A DNA stretch of 64,000 nucleotides from Thermohalobaculum sp039033215 (lineage in GTDB: Bacteria; Pseudomonadota; Alphaproteobacteria; Rhodobacterales; Rhodobacteraceae), in contig JBCCDA010000012.1 of assembly GCA_039033215.1 (NCBI GenBank), positions 3,041-67,040 on the forward strand, read 5' to 3'. Position numbers and translations under genes: made by a program. Position 1 is the first letter of the stretch; the number at the start of each line of letters is the position of its first letter. The notes under the pieces were generated by a model. It saw only the letters and a program-made list of their open reading frames with translations, made no database searches and had not been told where the DNA came from. This document shows positions 15,773-23,731 of this stretch, piece by piece.

Positions 15773-17038
15773 GTGATGCAGGATCCGCCTCGAACCGAGT
15801 TCACGCGCGCCGCCATCGGCGTTGTCGGATTGTGCTTTGTTCTCAACACACTGGCGCGCGGCAACGGCGAGACCTTTGCCGTCTTCTATGGCCCGTTGCT
15901 GGAGAGTTTCGGATGGGGGAGGGCGGCGACCTCGTCTCTCTACTCGGCGTTCATGATCGCGCTGGGGTTCTCCGGTCCGGTCATCGGTGCCGTCTTCGAC
16001 CGCTTTGGCGGACGAGTCGTCTATGTGGGTGGCCTGCTGGCCTATGGGGCGGGGTTCCACGTGGCCGCGGCCATGACGGAGCTCTGGCATGGCTGGCTGG
16101 GGCTTGGTCTCCTCGTCGGCATAGGCGCAGCCGCGACCGGCATGACTCCTGCGACGGGGCTGATTAGCCGCTGGTTCGACCGCAACATGACCTTTGCGAT
16201 CTCGTTTGCCTATTCCGGATTTGCTGTTGGAGCGCTGTTGCTTGCGCCCCTGAGCGGCCTGATGATCGAGGCGGGTGGCTGGCGCTGGACCTACGCGATG
16301 CTGGGCTGGGGACTGCTCGCGCTGGCCGTTGTCACCGCTGTCCTGCCCTGGGGCCGCATCGAGCAAGGCACACGTCCCAAGGGACCGCCTCGGTCGCTCA
16401 TCCCGGATGCACGCGTGTTCAGGCAGGTGCCGTTCTGGGGATTGTTCGCCGTGTTCTTCCTCACATCGCTCTGCACCTACACCGTCCAGGTCCCGGCGGT
16501 GGTCTATCTCGAGGACGCGGGCTACGACCGGCTGGCGGCGACATTTGCCTTCGGACTGACCGCGTTCATGTCGATGGTGGGGATCGTTGGCTCCGGCTGG
16601 CTGGCCGACCGGATCGGGCAGCGTTGGGTCGCGACGCTGGGATATTCGTTGACGATCACGGGTGTCGGGGCGCTTGCGGCCTTGGCAATAACCGGTCCTA
16701 ACCTTCTGATATTGAGCATCTTTCTGGTCTGCTTCGGTGGTGCGATGGGCTCGCGCGGGCCGGTGGTGTCATCTCTGACCGCGCGCCTGTTCGAGGGACA
16801 GGTTGGGGCCGTCTTCGGGTTGATCATGGTGGGCCTTGGGCTCGGCGGCGCGGTCGGGGCCTGGGCGTCCGGCTGGCTCTTCGACGTCACCGGCGGGTAT
16901 GAGGCGGGTCTGGCGCTCGCCGCGAGCTCCAGCCTTCTCGGGATAGTTGTCTTCTGGGCGATCCCGGAGCTGGAACGCGGTCAGGTCCCGGACGCCGCCG
17001 CGTCGCGGCGCGCCTGGCGTTCCCGCCAGGCCAGATAG
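15773..17038 (+). CDS. Major facilitator superfamily transporter, monocarboxylate/oxalate-formate type
   Basis: About 421 residues with 12 hydrophobic helices in two halves. The signature loop after helix 2 reads GAVFDRFGGRVVYVGG, and the second-half equivalent is GWLADRIGQRWVATLG. The closest recognisable group is the MFS_1 cluster with oxalate/formate antiporters and monocarboxylate carriers. It starts with GTG at 15773 or ATG at 15776; neither has a clear ribosome site. Its last 58 bases overlap, antiparallel, the 3' end of the EamA gene. Substrate unknown. Confidence 0.85.
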   Translation: MMQDPPRTEFTRAAIGVVGLCFVLNTLARGNGETFAVFYGPLLESFGWGRAATSSLYSAFMIALGFSGPVIGAVFDRFGGRVVYVGGLLAYGAGFHVAAAMTELWHGWLGLGLLVGIGAAATGMTPATGLISRWFDRNMTFAISFAYSGFAVGALLLAPLSGLMIEAGGWRWTYAMLGWGLLALAVVTAVLPWGRIEQGTRPKGPPRSLIPDARVFRQVPFWGLFAVFFLTSLCTYTVQVPAVVYLEDAGYDRLAATFAFGLTAFMSMVGIVGSGWLADRIGQRWVATLGYSLTITGVGALAALAITGPNLLILSIFLVCFGGAMGSRGPVVSSLTARLFEGQVGAVFGLIMVGLGLGGAVGAWASGWLFDVTGGYEAGLALAASSSLLGIVVFWAIPELERGQVPDAAASRRAWRSRQAR

Positions 17039-17910
17039 AACCCCGCGAAGAACACGACACCTCCGCCGACCCAGGTGTAAGTATCTGGTATCTCTCCGAA
17101 AATCCAGGCGCCCAGGATTGCGACCCAGATGAGGCGGAGAAACTCGAACGGCATCACGACCGTGGGCTCGGTCTCCTTCAGTGACTGGCTGATGCACATC
17201 TGCGCGACCGTGCCGGTGACGCCGATGGCAACCATCCAGAGCCATCCCTCCGCCGTGGGCTGCGTCCAGAACCAGATCGCCGGGCCCAGCGTGTAAAGCG
17301 CCAGGAAGATGTTCATGTAGGCGACGATCGTCAGTGCGGACTCCGTCCGGCTCATCACCTTGATGATTGTCAGCACCACCGCCCAGCAGAAGGACGCGGC
17401 GATCACCAGGACCGGTCCCGTATCCATCGGGATGATCCCGGGACGCAAAATGACCAATACCCCTAAAAATCCTGTAAAGATTGCAACCCAGCGCCGGATG
17501 CGAAACCGCTCGCCCAGGATGACCACTGACAGGACGGCCGCAAAGATGGGCGCGGAGAAGCCGAGCGCCGTGGCGTGAGCGACCTCGGTGATCGAGAGCG
17601 CGTAGAAGAACATCATCATCGCGCCCGCGTTGATGACGCCGCGAAAGGCGTGGAGCGGCAGGCGCTGGGTCTTCAGAAAACCCAGTCCGGACGACATCAG
17701 AATCGGTAAAAAGACGAGGAATCCGAAGACGTTACGGAAGAACGCGATCTGCATGGGATGCAGCTCAGCGGCGGCGTGCTTGATCATCGCGTGCATGATG
17801 GAGAAGGCAACGGTCGAGAGGCACATCAGCAGGATCCCGCGTACCTCGGGCGGCGCCTTGGCCCAGGCGGCGGAATAGCCGGCCATGTACTTCTGGGGCA
17901 GAAAATCCAT
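16981..17910 (-). CDS. EamA/DMT-family transporter
   Basis: A 309-residue protein with ten predicted helices forming the tandem EamA repeat (AMIKHAAAELHPMQIAFFRNVFGF in the first half, ETEPTVVMPFEFLRLIWVAILGAWIFGEIPD at the second repeat end). The start preferred is the ATG at 17908-17910, preceded by AGGGG. A longer in-frame start at 17973 would leave only 10 bases to the divergent gene at 17984. Such proteins export metabolites or amino acids; the substrate is unknown. Its C-terminus overlaps the MFS gene on the other strand by 58 bases. Confidence 0.85.
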   Translation of the reverse strand: MDFLPQKYMAGYSAAWAKAPPEVRGILLMCLSTVAFSIMHAMIKHAAAELHPMQIAFFRNVFGFLVFLPILMSSGLGFLKTQRLPLHAFRGVINAGAMMMFFYALSITEVAHATALGFSAPIFAAVLSVVILGERFRIRRWVAIFTGFLGVLVILRPGIIPMDTGPVLVIAASFCWAVVLTIIKVMSRTESALTIVAYMNIFLALYTLGPAIWFWTQPTAEGWLWMVAIGVTGTVAQMCISQSLKETEPTVVMPFEFLRLIWVAILGAWIFGEIPDTYTWVGGGVVFFAGFYLAWRERQARRDAAASGT

Positions 17911-17983
17911 CGCCCCTGCTTGATCCGGCTGGCGCCAGGGCGCAATGCTGGGATGCGGGGGAGGCTGATCCATCCGCCAGTTG

Positions 17984-18460
17984 ATGGGGGACGATGTGAG
18001 CTTTGCGGAGCTGATCACGTGCATGACCCAAGCCGCCTGCCTGGGCGACGGGGCGGCGGTCGCCGCCTGTTTCACGGCTGACGGGCGCTACCACGATGTG
18101 TTCTACGGCACCTTCCAGGGCGCTGAAATCGTTGACTTAATTGAAGGTCGCTTCCATCGGGACGGGGGTGATTTTCGCTGGGATCTCCATGAACCTGTCG
18201 CCACCGGAGGGATCGGATATGTCCGATATGTGTTCTCCTATGTCTCCCGGCTCGAGGGGCATGCGGGCCGACGCGCGTGCTTTGAAGGCGTGGCCATCTG
18301 CCGCCTGAAGGACGGCCTGATCCAGGAGTACCGGGAGGTTGCGAACGCGGCGACGGGGCTCTCGCTCATGGGCTTTCCGGAAGCCCGGGTCGCACGGTTC
18401 GTCGCCCGGGAAGCACGGGATCTGCTGGCCCGTGAGGAGGCGGCAGCGCACCGCGGTTAA
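17984..18460 (+). CDS. SnoaL/NTF2-like domain protein
   Basis: A 158-residue small alpha+beta-barrel protein. The order AACLGDGAAVAACFTADGRYHDVFYGTFQGAEIVDLIEGRF, then a beta-rich stretch ending ICRLKDGLIQEYREVANAATGLSLMGFP, is typical of SnoaL-like polyketide-cyclase or dehydratase relatives. The C-terminal 30 residues form a charged helix. It diverges from the EamA gene. The catalytic role is unknown; within this cluster a hydratase, isomerase or accessory role in CoA-ester catabolism is possible but not supported by any diagnostic residue I can point to. Confidence 0.7.
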   Translation: MGDDVSFAELITCMTQAACLGDGAAVAACFTADGRYHDVFYGTFQGAEIVDLIEGRFHRDGGDFRWDLHEPVATGGIGYVRYVFSYVSRLEGHAGRRACFEGVAICRLKDGLIQEYREVANAATGLSLMGFPEARVARFVAREARDLLAREEAAAHRG

Positions 18461-18484
18461 CCCTTTGGCGCTGGGGTTCACCCC

Positions 18485-18550
18485 GTATTGCAGGCGTATT
18501 GCACCTGTATGGCTCGCGTATTGCAGGCGTATTGCACCTGTATGTACAGA
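18485..18550 (+). repeat. Array of six GTAT-headed units with an 11-bp period
   Basis: The units are GTATTGCAGGC, GTATTGCACCT, GTATGGCTCGC, GTATTGCAGGC, GTATTGCACCT and GTATGTACAGA, starting at 18485, 18496, 18507, 18518, 18529 and 18540. Units 1-2 recur as units 4-5, so a 33-bp higher-order duplication is also present. The array begins 24 bases after the SnoaL-like stop codon, between convergent genes, and shares head and period with the array at 2944-2987. Confidence 0.9.
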
Positions 18551-18624
18551 ATGTCGATCGGCCAGAGGTTAACCGGGTCGCCCGAAGGCCCTGTCGGCAG
18601 TTGGGACAAACCGGAATGCGCCCG

Positions 18625-19818
18625 TCAGTCCGCCGCCATGGCCGCACCCGAGGCGACGAGCGCGTCGATCTCCTCACCCGTCATACCGACCTCGGCCAGC
18701 ACCGCGCGGGTGTGCTCGCCATGGACAGGCGCGTGCACCTCGGGCGCGCTCTCCATGTCGAAGGCGATCGGATGGCGCACGATCTTCAGGGGCCCCTCGG
18801 TCGGGTGGTCGTGCGGCTCGAAGACACCGCTCTCCGTCAGGTGCGGGTCGTCGAACAGCGTCTCCAGTGTGTTCACGCGCCCGCAGGGAATGTCGGCGTC
18901 CTTGAACAATGCGAGCCACTCCTCGGTGGTCCGGGCCGGCATCGCCTCATCGACCATCTGGTAGAGGTCCTTCACGCGAGCCGAGCGGGACGTGACGGAC
19001 TGGAACCAGTCCTCCTGCATGACCTCCTCGCGTCCGATCAGCTTCAGCATCTTCTCCCAGTGCTTGTCGATGTACGGTAGTACCGCGACAAAGCCGTCCC
19101 TGGTGGGGTAGGGACGGCGGTAGGGGTTCAGCAGCCGCACGTAGCCCGGCGGCCCGATGGGTGGCTGGTGGGTCTGGCCCTGCAGGTGCTCGACCATCAG
19201 GAAGTAGCTGGCGGTCTCCATCATCGGAACCTCGAAGGGGACCACCTTGCCGGTGCGTTCGCGGTGAAGCAGCGCGGCCAGTACGCCTTCGACCACGAAC
19301 ATGCCCGTCAGCTTGTCGACCAGGATCTGGGGCACGAATCGGGGCTCGCCCTGCTGGTTGGCGTTGACAGCGGCGATACCAGAGAGCGCCTGCACCACGT
19401 CATCATAGGCGGCGTCATTCTCGTAAGGCCCGCCGCGCCCGAACCCGATGGCGGCGCAGTGGATCACCCGGGGATGCCTCTTCGCCAGCGCTTCTGGGTC
19501 GAGACCTAGCTTCTCGCAGGCCTTGCGGCGCATGTTCGTGACGAAGACATCCGCGGTGGCCAGGATCCGGTCAAGTGCTGCCCGACCTTCCTCGGTCTTG
19601 AGGTCCAGCGTGACCGAGCGTTTGTTGCGATTCGCGTTAAGGAACCCTGCCCCCATCAGGGGCGACTTCATGGGCGCGATATGGCGCACGGCCTCGCCCG
19701 ACGGTGGCTCGACCTTGATCACGTCCGCGCCAAGCACACCCAGCTGCGCCGTCGCGAACGGGCCCATGATGACGGACGTCAGATCGACGACGCGAATACC
19801 TTCCAGAAGCGGGGTCAT
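18625..19818 (-). CDS. CaiB/BaiF family CoA-transferase
   Basis: A 397-residue family III CoA-transferase. The start is the ATG at 19816-19818, preceded by GGAGG at 19822-19826. Landmarks are VVDLTSVIMGPFATAQLGVLGADVIKVEPPSG, NANRNKRSVTLDL, IGFGRGGPYENDAAYDDVVQALSG, and Asp168 in ILVDKLTG at the catalytic position. It lies upstream-to-downstream with the acyl-CoA synthetase and tautomerase on the same strand, after a gap of about 190 bases, so CoA activation of the same acid by two routes is possible. Substrate unknown. Confidence 0.9.
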   Translation of the reverse strand: MTPLLEGIRVVDLTSVIMGPFATAQLGVLGADVIKVEPPSGEAVRHIAPMKSPLMGAGFLNANRNKRSVTLDLKTEEGRAALDRILATADVFVTNMRRKACEKLGLDPEALAKRHPRVIHCAAIGFGRGGPYENDAAYDDVVQALSGIAAVNANQQGEPRFVPQILVDKLTGMFVVEGVLAALLHRERTGKVVPFEVPMMETASYFLMVEHLQGQTHQPPIGPPGYVRLLNPYRRPYPTRDGFVAVLPYIDKHWEKMLKLIGREEVMQEDWFQSVTSRSARVKDLYQMVDEAMPARTTEEWLALFKDADIPCGRVNTLETLFDDPHLTESGVFEPHDHPTEGPLKIVRHPIAFDMESAPEVHAPVHGEHTRAVLAEVGMTGEEIDALVASGAAMAAD

Positions 19819-19933
19819 GCGGCCTCCGTCACGCAAGGGCCGGCGGCACTCCTCGCGCCTCCTGCGTCTTCATCTGGCCAGAAATACCTCGAGGTCGTCA
19901 GTGTTGCGCCAATGGTCCGAGCGACATTGACGA

Positions 19934-19950
19934 CGAGAGCAGAGCTCTCG
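19934..19950. other. Perfect hairpin in the gap between the synthetase and CaiB genes
   Basis: CGAGAGC and GCTCTCG arms with a 3-base loop lie downstream of the acyl-CoA synthetase stop, next to a second GC-rich stem (about 19951-19974). There is no T-run. They may end or protect the synthetase message. I see no gene in the 190-base gap. Confidence 0.35.
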
Positions 19951-20008
19951 CCGGGGCCCGAAGGGCACCGGGGACGTGACGCCGCGCGACGATCCAGGGA
20001 CACCGGCT

Positions 20009-21607
20009 TCATGCATATTCCTCGCGCAACTGCGTCTTGATGATCTTGCCGTTGGCATTCCGGGGCAGGGGGCTGTCGCGGAAGTGAATGACCTCGGGCA
20101 CCTTGTAATCGCTGAGCCGCTCGGCGGCGAAGGCGCGGATGTCCTCGGCCAGCGTGTCGCCGGGCGCAGCACCTTTCGGGACGACGACCGCATGGACCCG
20201 CTCGCCCAGCACCGGGCACGGCCGCCCGATGATCGCGCTCTCCATGACGTTGGGATGGAACGAGAGCTGGCTCTCGACCTCGATCGAATAGATCTTGAAG
20301 CCGCCGCGGTTCAGCATGTCCTTTATGCGATCATGGACCTTGATGAACCCGTCCTCGGTCATCGAGCCGACGTCGCCGGACTTCCAGTAACCGCCGACGA
20401 AGTTCCGGGCGTTCGCCTCGGCGTTATCCCAGTACCCCGGGACCACGTTCGGCCCCTTCATCCAGATCTCGCCCTGCTCGCCCGGAGGAACCTCGGTCCC
20501 ATCGGCGTCGAAGATGCCCACCTCGGTGCAATGGAGGGCGATCCCGACGCAGTCGCGGTGCGAGGCCGCGAAACGGTGCGGGTTCATGGCGGTGGGGCTG
20601 GTCGCCTCGGTGGCGCCATAGCCGTTCATGAGGCCCACATGCGGCGCGCGCCTGGCCATCTGCTCGATTGTCGCCTCGGGCATTGGCGCGCCGCCGTAGC
20701 CGCCGATCTTCCAGGCACTGAGGTCATAGCCATCGAACTCTGGCTCGAGCAGGAAGAGGTTGTACATCGCGGGCACGATCAGCGTGTGGGTCACGCGCTC
20801 CCGCGCCATCAGCTCCAGACAGCCGGCTGCCTTGAACTGGCGCAGAAAGACGATGGTGGCACCGCGGGCGAGCGCGGTGGAGATGTTGGCGATCAGCCCC
20901 GTGACATGGGACGCAGGGACCGCCAGAAGCGAGCGGTCGCCCGCCTTCATTTCCATCGAATAGGCGAAGTGGAGCGACGAGTGCACGATGCTGAGATGGG
21001 TGAGCATCGCCCCCTTGGGTCGTCCCGTCGTGCCAGACGTGTACAGGATCGTCGCGCAGTCTTCCTCCGGCACGGCAACCGGGGGCAGGGGGTCGGCGAA
21101 AAACTCCTCGTAAGGGGTGGCCCCGTCCGCCGTCCCGTAAGCCACGGCCCTAAGCCGGACGCTGGGGATCTCCGCGGGCGCCGGGATATGTGCCGCAAGC
21201 TCCGTGTCGAAGACGATGGCAGACGCGCCACACTGGGTCGCGGCATAGGTGATTTCAGGCGCGGGTTGGCGCGGGTTCATCGGCACGGCGATCAGCCCGG
21301 CGCACTGGCAGGCGAGCCAGGTCTCGACAAAGGCGAAGCGGTTGCCGAAGAGGATCGCGACGCGGTCACCCTGGGTGAGCCCGGCCGCGATCAGCCCCCC
21401 GGCAAGCCGGCGGGCCCGATCGGCCAACGCGCCGTAGGACATTCGGCCTTCCTCGCCGGTCATCGCCTCCTGATCCGGGGCTGCGCGCACCGAGGCCGCG
21501 AACATCTCCCAGACCGACGCCGGGCGCTCGGCAAAGCACCAGACGACCCTGTCGCCGCAGTGCACCTCGCGGCGCAGCTGAAACGGCTGTTCGTCGCGCC
21601 AGTGCAT
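20009..21607 (-). CDS. AMP-forming acyl-CoA synthetase / ligase
   Basis: A 532-residue ANL-superfamily ligase. The phosphate-binding loop is TILYTSGTTGRPKGAML; further motifs are NGYGATEATSPTA, PGEQGEIWMKGPNVVPGYW, KSGDVGSMTEDGFIKVHDRIKDMLNRGGFKIYSIEVE (hinge) and the terminal catalytic lysine in RNANGKIIKTQLREEY. It activates an organic or fatty acid to its CoA thioester with ATP. Its start codon overlaps the tautomerase stop (TAATG at 21605-21609), so the two are co-translated. The substrate is not evident; medium-chain or crotonobetaine-type acids are typical of this branch. Confidence 0.92.
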   Translation of the reverse strand: MHWRDEQPFQLRREVHCGDRVVWCFAERPASVWEMFAASVRAAPDQEAMTGEEGRMSYGALADRARRLAGGLIAAGLTQGDRVAILFGNRFAFVETWLACQCAGLIAVPMNPRQPAPEITYAATQCGASAIVFDTELAAHIPAPAEIPSVRLRAVAYGTADGATPYEEFFADPLPPVAVPEEDCATILYTSGTTGRPKGAMLTHLSIVHSSLHFAYSMEMKAGDRSLLAVPASHVTGLIANISTALARGATIVFLRQFKAAGCLELMARERVTHTLIVPAMYNLFLLEPEFDGYDLSAWKIGGYGGAPMPEATIEQMARRAPHVGLMNGYGATEATSPTAMNPHRFAASHRDCVGIALHCTEVGIFDADGTEVPPGEQGEIWMKGPNVVPGYWDNAEANARNFVGGYWKSGDVGSMTEDGFIKVHDRIKDMLNRGGFKIYSIEVESQLSFHPNVMESAIIGRPCPVLGERVHAVVVPKGAAPGDTLAEDIRAFAAERLSDYKVPEVIHFRDSPLPRNANGKIIKTQLREEYA

Positions 21608-21792
21608 TACTTGTCGCTGTAGCGCACGCCACCGACGGACCAGTTGCGCTTGTCATGCTCCTCGATGATGACATGCGTCGCCTCTGGCGGCAGGCCAAAC
21701 ACATCGGACATCGCGGCAGTCAGCCGTTCGGCAAGCTCTTTCTTCTTCTCCTCGGGACGTCCCTCGAGGATGTCGACGCGGATCACGGGCAT
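21607..21792 (-). CDS. 4-oxalocrotonate tautomerase family enzyme
   Basis: A 61-residue protein whose mature N-terminus would be Pro1, the catalytic base of the family (PVIRVDILEGR). Two ATGs are 6 bases apart. GGGAG sits 6 bases before the second one (21790-21792) and directly abuts the first, so the second is the true start, and only it gives N-terminal proline after Met removal. Arg11 is present, but the position of Arg39 is His and that of Phe50 is Trp (RNWSVGG). The family includes tautomerases and 3-chloroacrylate dehalogenases. A role on a 2-oxo or haloacrylic acid feeding the coupled synthetase is inference. Confidence 0.85.
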   Translation of the reverse strand: MPVIRVDILEGRPEEKKKELAERLTAAMSDVFGLPPEATHVIIEEHDKRNWSVGGVRYSDK

Positions 21793-21892
21793 GTGCATCT
21801 CCCTTGACGGTGGTCACGTCTTGCGGCGACCGTTGGCCGAGAGGTATCGCAACCGAGCCGCGCGGCAAACGGCTCCCGGGTCCAAGGATGTG

Positions 21893-22771
21893 ATGATGTC
21901 GACATGGCAGGATCGGAAGACCTTCACCGAGGTCATGGGACAGCGCATGGCGCATGTCGAAATGGGCACAGGCGCGCCGGTGGTTCTGCTGCACGGCAAC
22001 CCCACGTCCAGCTTTCTATGGCGGCATGTCATGGCGGCCATGGACGGTGCGGGGCGCCTGATCGCGCCCGATCTGATCGGCATGGGCGACAGCGACAAGC
22101 TACCGGAGAGCGGGCCCGATCGCTACACACTGGCCGAGCACGCGCGCTATCTGGATGCCTGGTTCGATGCGGTGGTCCCGGACGGTCCGGTCACGCTGGT
22201 CCTGCATGATTGGGGCGGGCCGCTCGGATTTCGCTGGGCGCGGCTGAATACCGGTCGTGTCCGCGCGATCGCCTACATGGAGACCGTCCTCCGGCCCATG
22301 ACGCTGGCTGAATGGCCCGAGGAGATACGGGGGCTCTTCGGTGCAATGCGCGGCGAGCCTGGCGAAGATATGATCCTGGAGAAGAACGTCTTCGTCGAGC
22401 GGATCCTCCCGGGCTCGATCCTGCGCACCCTGAGTGACGATGAGATGGCCGAGTACCGCCGCCCGTTTGCCGAGCCCGGCGAGGACCGGCGGCCAACACT
22501 GACGTGGCCGCGACAGATCCCGCTGGATGGCGAGCCGCCCGAGGCTGTCGGGATCGTCGCGGAGAACTGGGACTGGCTGCGCAACTGGGACGGCCCGAAG
22601 TTGCTGGTCGATGCCGATCCCGGCGCGATCATGAAGGGCAACGTCCTGACGGATGCTCGCGGACTGTCAAACCAGTCCGAAATCACGGTTGCCGGTAGTC
22701 ATTTCATTCAGGAGGACTCGGGGGCGGAGATTGGGCGCGCGGTCGCCGAGATGATCCATGGGCTCGATTAA
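21893..22771 (+). CDS. Haloalkane dehalogenase (HLD-II/DhaA type)
   Basis: A 292-residue alpha/beta hydrolase with a full haloalkane dehalogenase active site: the nucleophile Asp106 followed by Trp107 in LVLHDWGGPLGFRWA, Asn36 in HGNPTSSFLWR as second halide stabiliser, the acid Glu130 in AYMETVLRP, and the base His270 in GSHFIQEDSG. The Glu after strand 6 is the HLD-II pattern seen in DhaA and LinB. It hydrolyses carbon-halogen bonds of haloalkanes to alcohol and halide in the cytoplasm. The start is ATG at 21893 (or 21896), 5 bases after AAGG. It diverges from the tautomerase and acyl-CoA synthetase genes. Confidence 0.88.
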   Translation: MMSTWQDRKTFTEVMGQRMAHVEMGTGAPVVLLHGNPTSSFLWRHVMAAMDGAGRLIAPDLIGMGDSDKLPESGPDRYTLAEHARYLDAWFDAVVPDGPVTLVLHDWGGPLGFRWARLNTGRVRAIAYMETVLRPMTLAEWPEEIRGLFGAMRGEPGEDMILEKNVFVERILPGSILRTLSDDEMAEYRRPFAEPGEDRRPTLTWPRQIPLDGEPPEAVGIVAENWDWLRNWDGPKLLVDADPGAIMKGNVLTDARGLSNQSEITVAGSHFIQEDSGAEIGRAVAEMIHGLD

Positions 22772-22802
22772 CGGAGCGTACGCTAGGTGGCAGTATGTTC
22801 AG

Positions 22803-22814
22803 GTTTAGCTAAAC
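22803..22814. other. Perfect palindrome beside an AT-rich stretch
   Basis: GTTTAGCTAAAC is perfectly self-complementary and is followed by about 40 AT-rich bases (22815-22852) in the convergent gap between the dehalogenase and GFA genes. No gene or T-tract terminator is visible here. Confidence 0.3.
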
Positions 22815-22887
22815 TTGATTGATGCATAATTAACATAATAAATATTCTGCGGAATCTTCTGCCACGTATCAAAGGCAGCGCCGTTGA

Positions 22888-23328
22888 TCATGACGACCCC
22901 TTTTCCAGATCGGTCGCTCCCCGCACAAACCCGTCTTTCGAGCCTCCGATTTCCAGCATCCACCAACTGGGCACGTTTTCTGCGGCTGTGTGCCAGTCGT
23001 TCGGGACGGGACTCTTTGCCAACGAACTTGGGTGAAGGCTCAAGATAACGACACAGGTCTCGCCTGGGTACCTTTCGTCCAGCACTTCGATCGGAGATCC
23101 GCAGGTTTTGCAGCGGCCGCGCTTGGCGTGCTTTGAGGACTGATAGTAATCCAGTCCCTTGTGCTTGCCGGTGAACTCGAGAGCTCCCTTGAAAGACACC
23201 CAGGAAACCGTTGGCGCCCCGGCCCAGCGTTGGCACATCGTGCAGCTGCAGGTATGCGGTGCGAAGGGTTCCGCCCTGATTCTGTACTGGGTGTCGCCGC
23301 ACAAGCATCGCCCCTTGTACGTGCTCAT
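22888..23328 (-). CDS. GFA family zinc protein (glutathione-dependent formaldehyde-activating-like)
   Basis: A 146-residue GFA/CENP-V fold protein with the cysteine set that binds zinc: Cys8 and Cys10 in RCLCG, Cys27, Cys29 and Cys32 in CSCTMC, and Cys73 and Cys76 in CKTCG. The start at 23326-23328 follows GGGAG. Despite the name, most members have no proven formaldehyde activity and may be small-molecule lyases or carbon-sulfur enzymes. Reaction unknown. It stands alone, convergent with the haloalkane dehalogenase gene. Confidence 0.88.
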   Translation of the reverse strand: MSTYKGRCLCGDTQYRIRAEPFAPHTCSCTMCQRWAGAPTVSWVSFKGALEFTGKHKGLDYYQSSKHAKRGRCKTCGSPIEVLDERYPGETCVVILSLHPSSLAKSPVPNDWHTAAENVPSWWMLEIGGSKDGFVRGATDLEKGSS

Positions 23329-23392
23329 CCCGTTCTCCCATTGGCGTTGATCACTGCTGTTGATTGTTGCACGGAGCCCCCGGCATCTCTGC

Positions 23393-23428
23393 AAAAAAAA
23401 TGGCCGCCGGCACGAAGCACGGCGGCCA
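23393..23428 (-). terminator. Strong Rho-independent terminator, minus strand
   Basis: A perfect 9-bp stem, TGGCCGCCG with CGGCGGCCA around a 10-base loop, is followed on the minus strand by eight T residues. It lies 112 bases downstream of the small SOS-controlled gene at 23541-23669 and is the only intrinsic terminator on that strand here, so it most likely ends that transcript. Confidence 0.9.
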
Positions 23429-23540
23429 AGTGGCAATCCAGAGAGGGACAATCACGCAGGAGGTGGAAACAGGCTCCGAGACGACCGGTGAGCAGATACC
23501 AGTCTGTGCGTTTTCACCCTGGACTGCAGGCGAACAGAAT

Positions 23541-23669
23541 TCAGAAAAACGCTGGCAGCGTGAAGCCACCAAAGATGAGGAAAACCATCGCAACCACGCC
23601 AATGGCATCGGCAAGCGCCTCGCGCGGAGCTGCCGTCACGATCCGATGGGCTTTTTCAATGGTGCGCAT
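23541..23669 (-). CDS. SOS-controlled 42-residue membrane protein, unknown function
   Basis: A short gene with all expression signals. The ATG at 23667-23669 has the ribosome site GGAGG at 23676-23680 (6 bases spacing), a promoter at 23703-23731, an SOS box at 23688-23702 and a strong terminator at 23393-23428. The product begins MRTIEKAHRIVTAAPREALA, an amphipathic basic segment, and ends with one hydrophobic helix at residues 22-42 (AIGVVAMVFLIFGGFTLPAFF). It should sit in the inner membrane with the N-terminus inside. It lies just downstream of recG but has its own promoter. The closest functional analogy is SidA of Caulobacter, a tiny SOS-induced membrane inhibitor of division; sequence similarity to SidA is not claimed. 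Confidence 0.75.
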   Translation of the reverse strand: MRTIEKAHRIVTAAPREALADAIGVVAMVFLIFGGFTLPAFF

Positions 23670-23687
23670 TAGGTTTCCTCCGTTGAT

Positions 23688-23702
23688 GTTCTGTTAATGT
23701 TC
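23688..23702 (-). promoter_or_regulatory. LexA (SOS) box, alphaproteobacterial type
   Basis: GTTC-TGTTAAT-GTTC is an exact match to the alphaproteobacterial LexA operator GTTC-N7-GTTC. It lies directly after the -10 hexamer and 19 bases before the start codon of the 42-residue gene, so bound LexA would block transcription. A related GAAC-N6-GAAC pair, with one base less spacing, lies at 23737-23750. Confidence 0.85.
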
Positions 23703-23731
23703 ATTAAAATCATTGACGAAGTCAAGATCAA
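23703..23731 (-). promoter_or_regulatory. Sigma-70-type promoter of the SOS-controlled small gene
   Basis: On the minus strand TTGATC (23731-23726) and TTTAAT (23708-23703) are 17 bases apart. The -10 element directly abuts the LexA box, which would cover the start of transcription. Confidence 0.65.

Noticed and set aside
14894..16366. Open frame of 490 codons on the minus strand
   Set aside because: Antisense to dctM and the MFS gene; Gln/Arg/Asp-rich shadow.
18485..18550. CRISPR array
   Set aside because: Units are only 11 bases with no unique spacers and no cas genes nearby.
19976..21622. Open frame of 548 codons on the plus strand
   Set aside because: Antisense to the acyl-CoA synthetase, whose motifs are complete on the other strand.
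23351..23614. 87-codon minus-strand frame overlapping the small SOS gene
   Set aside because: It reads through the intrinsic terminator, has no ribosome site, and overlaps the better-supported 42-codon gene in another frame.
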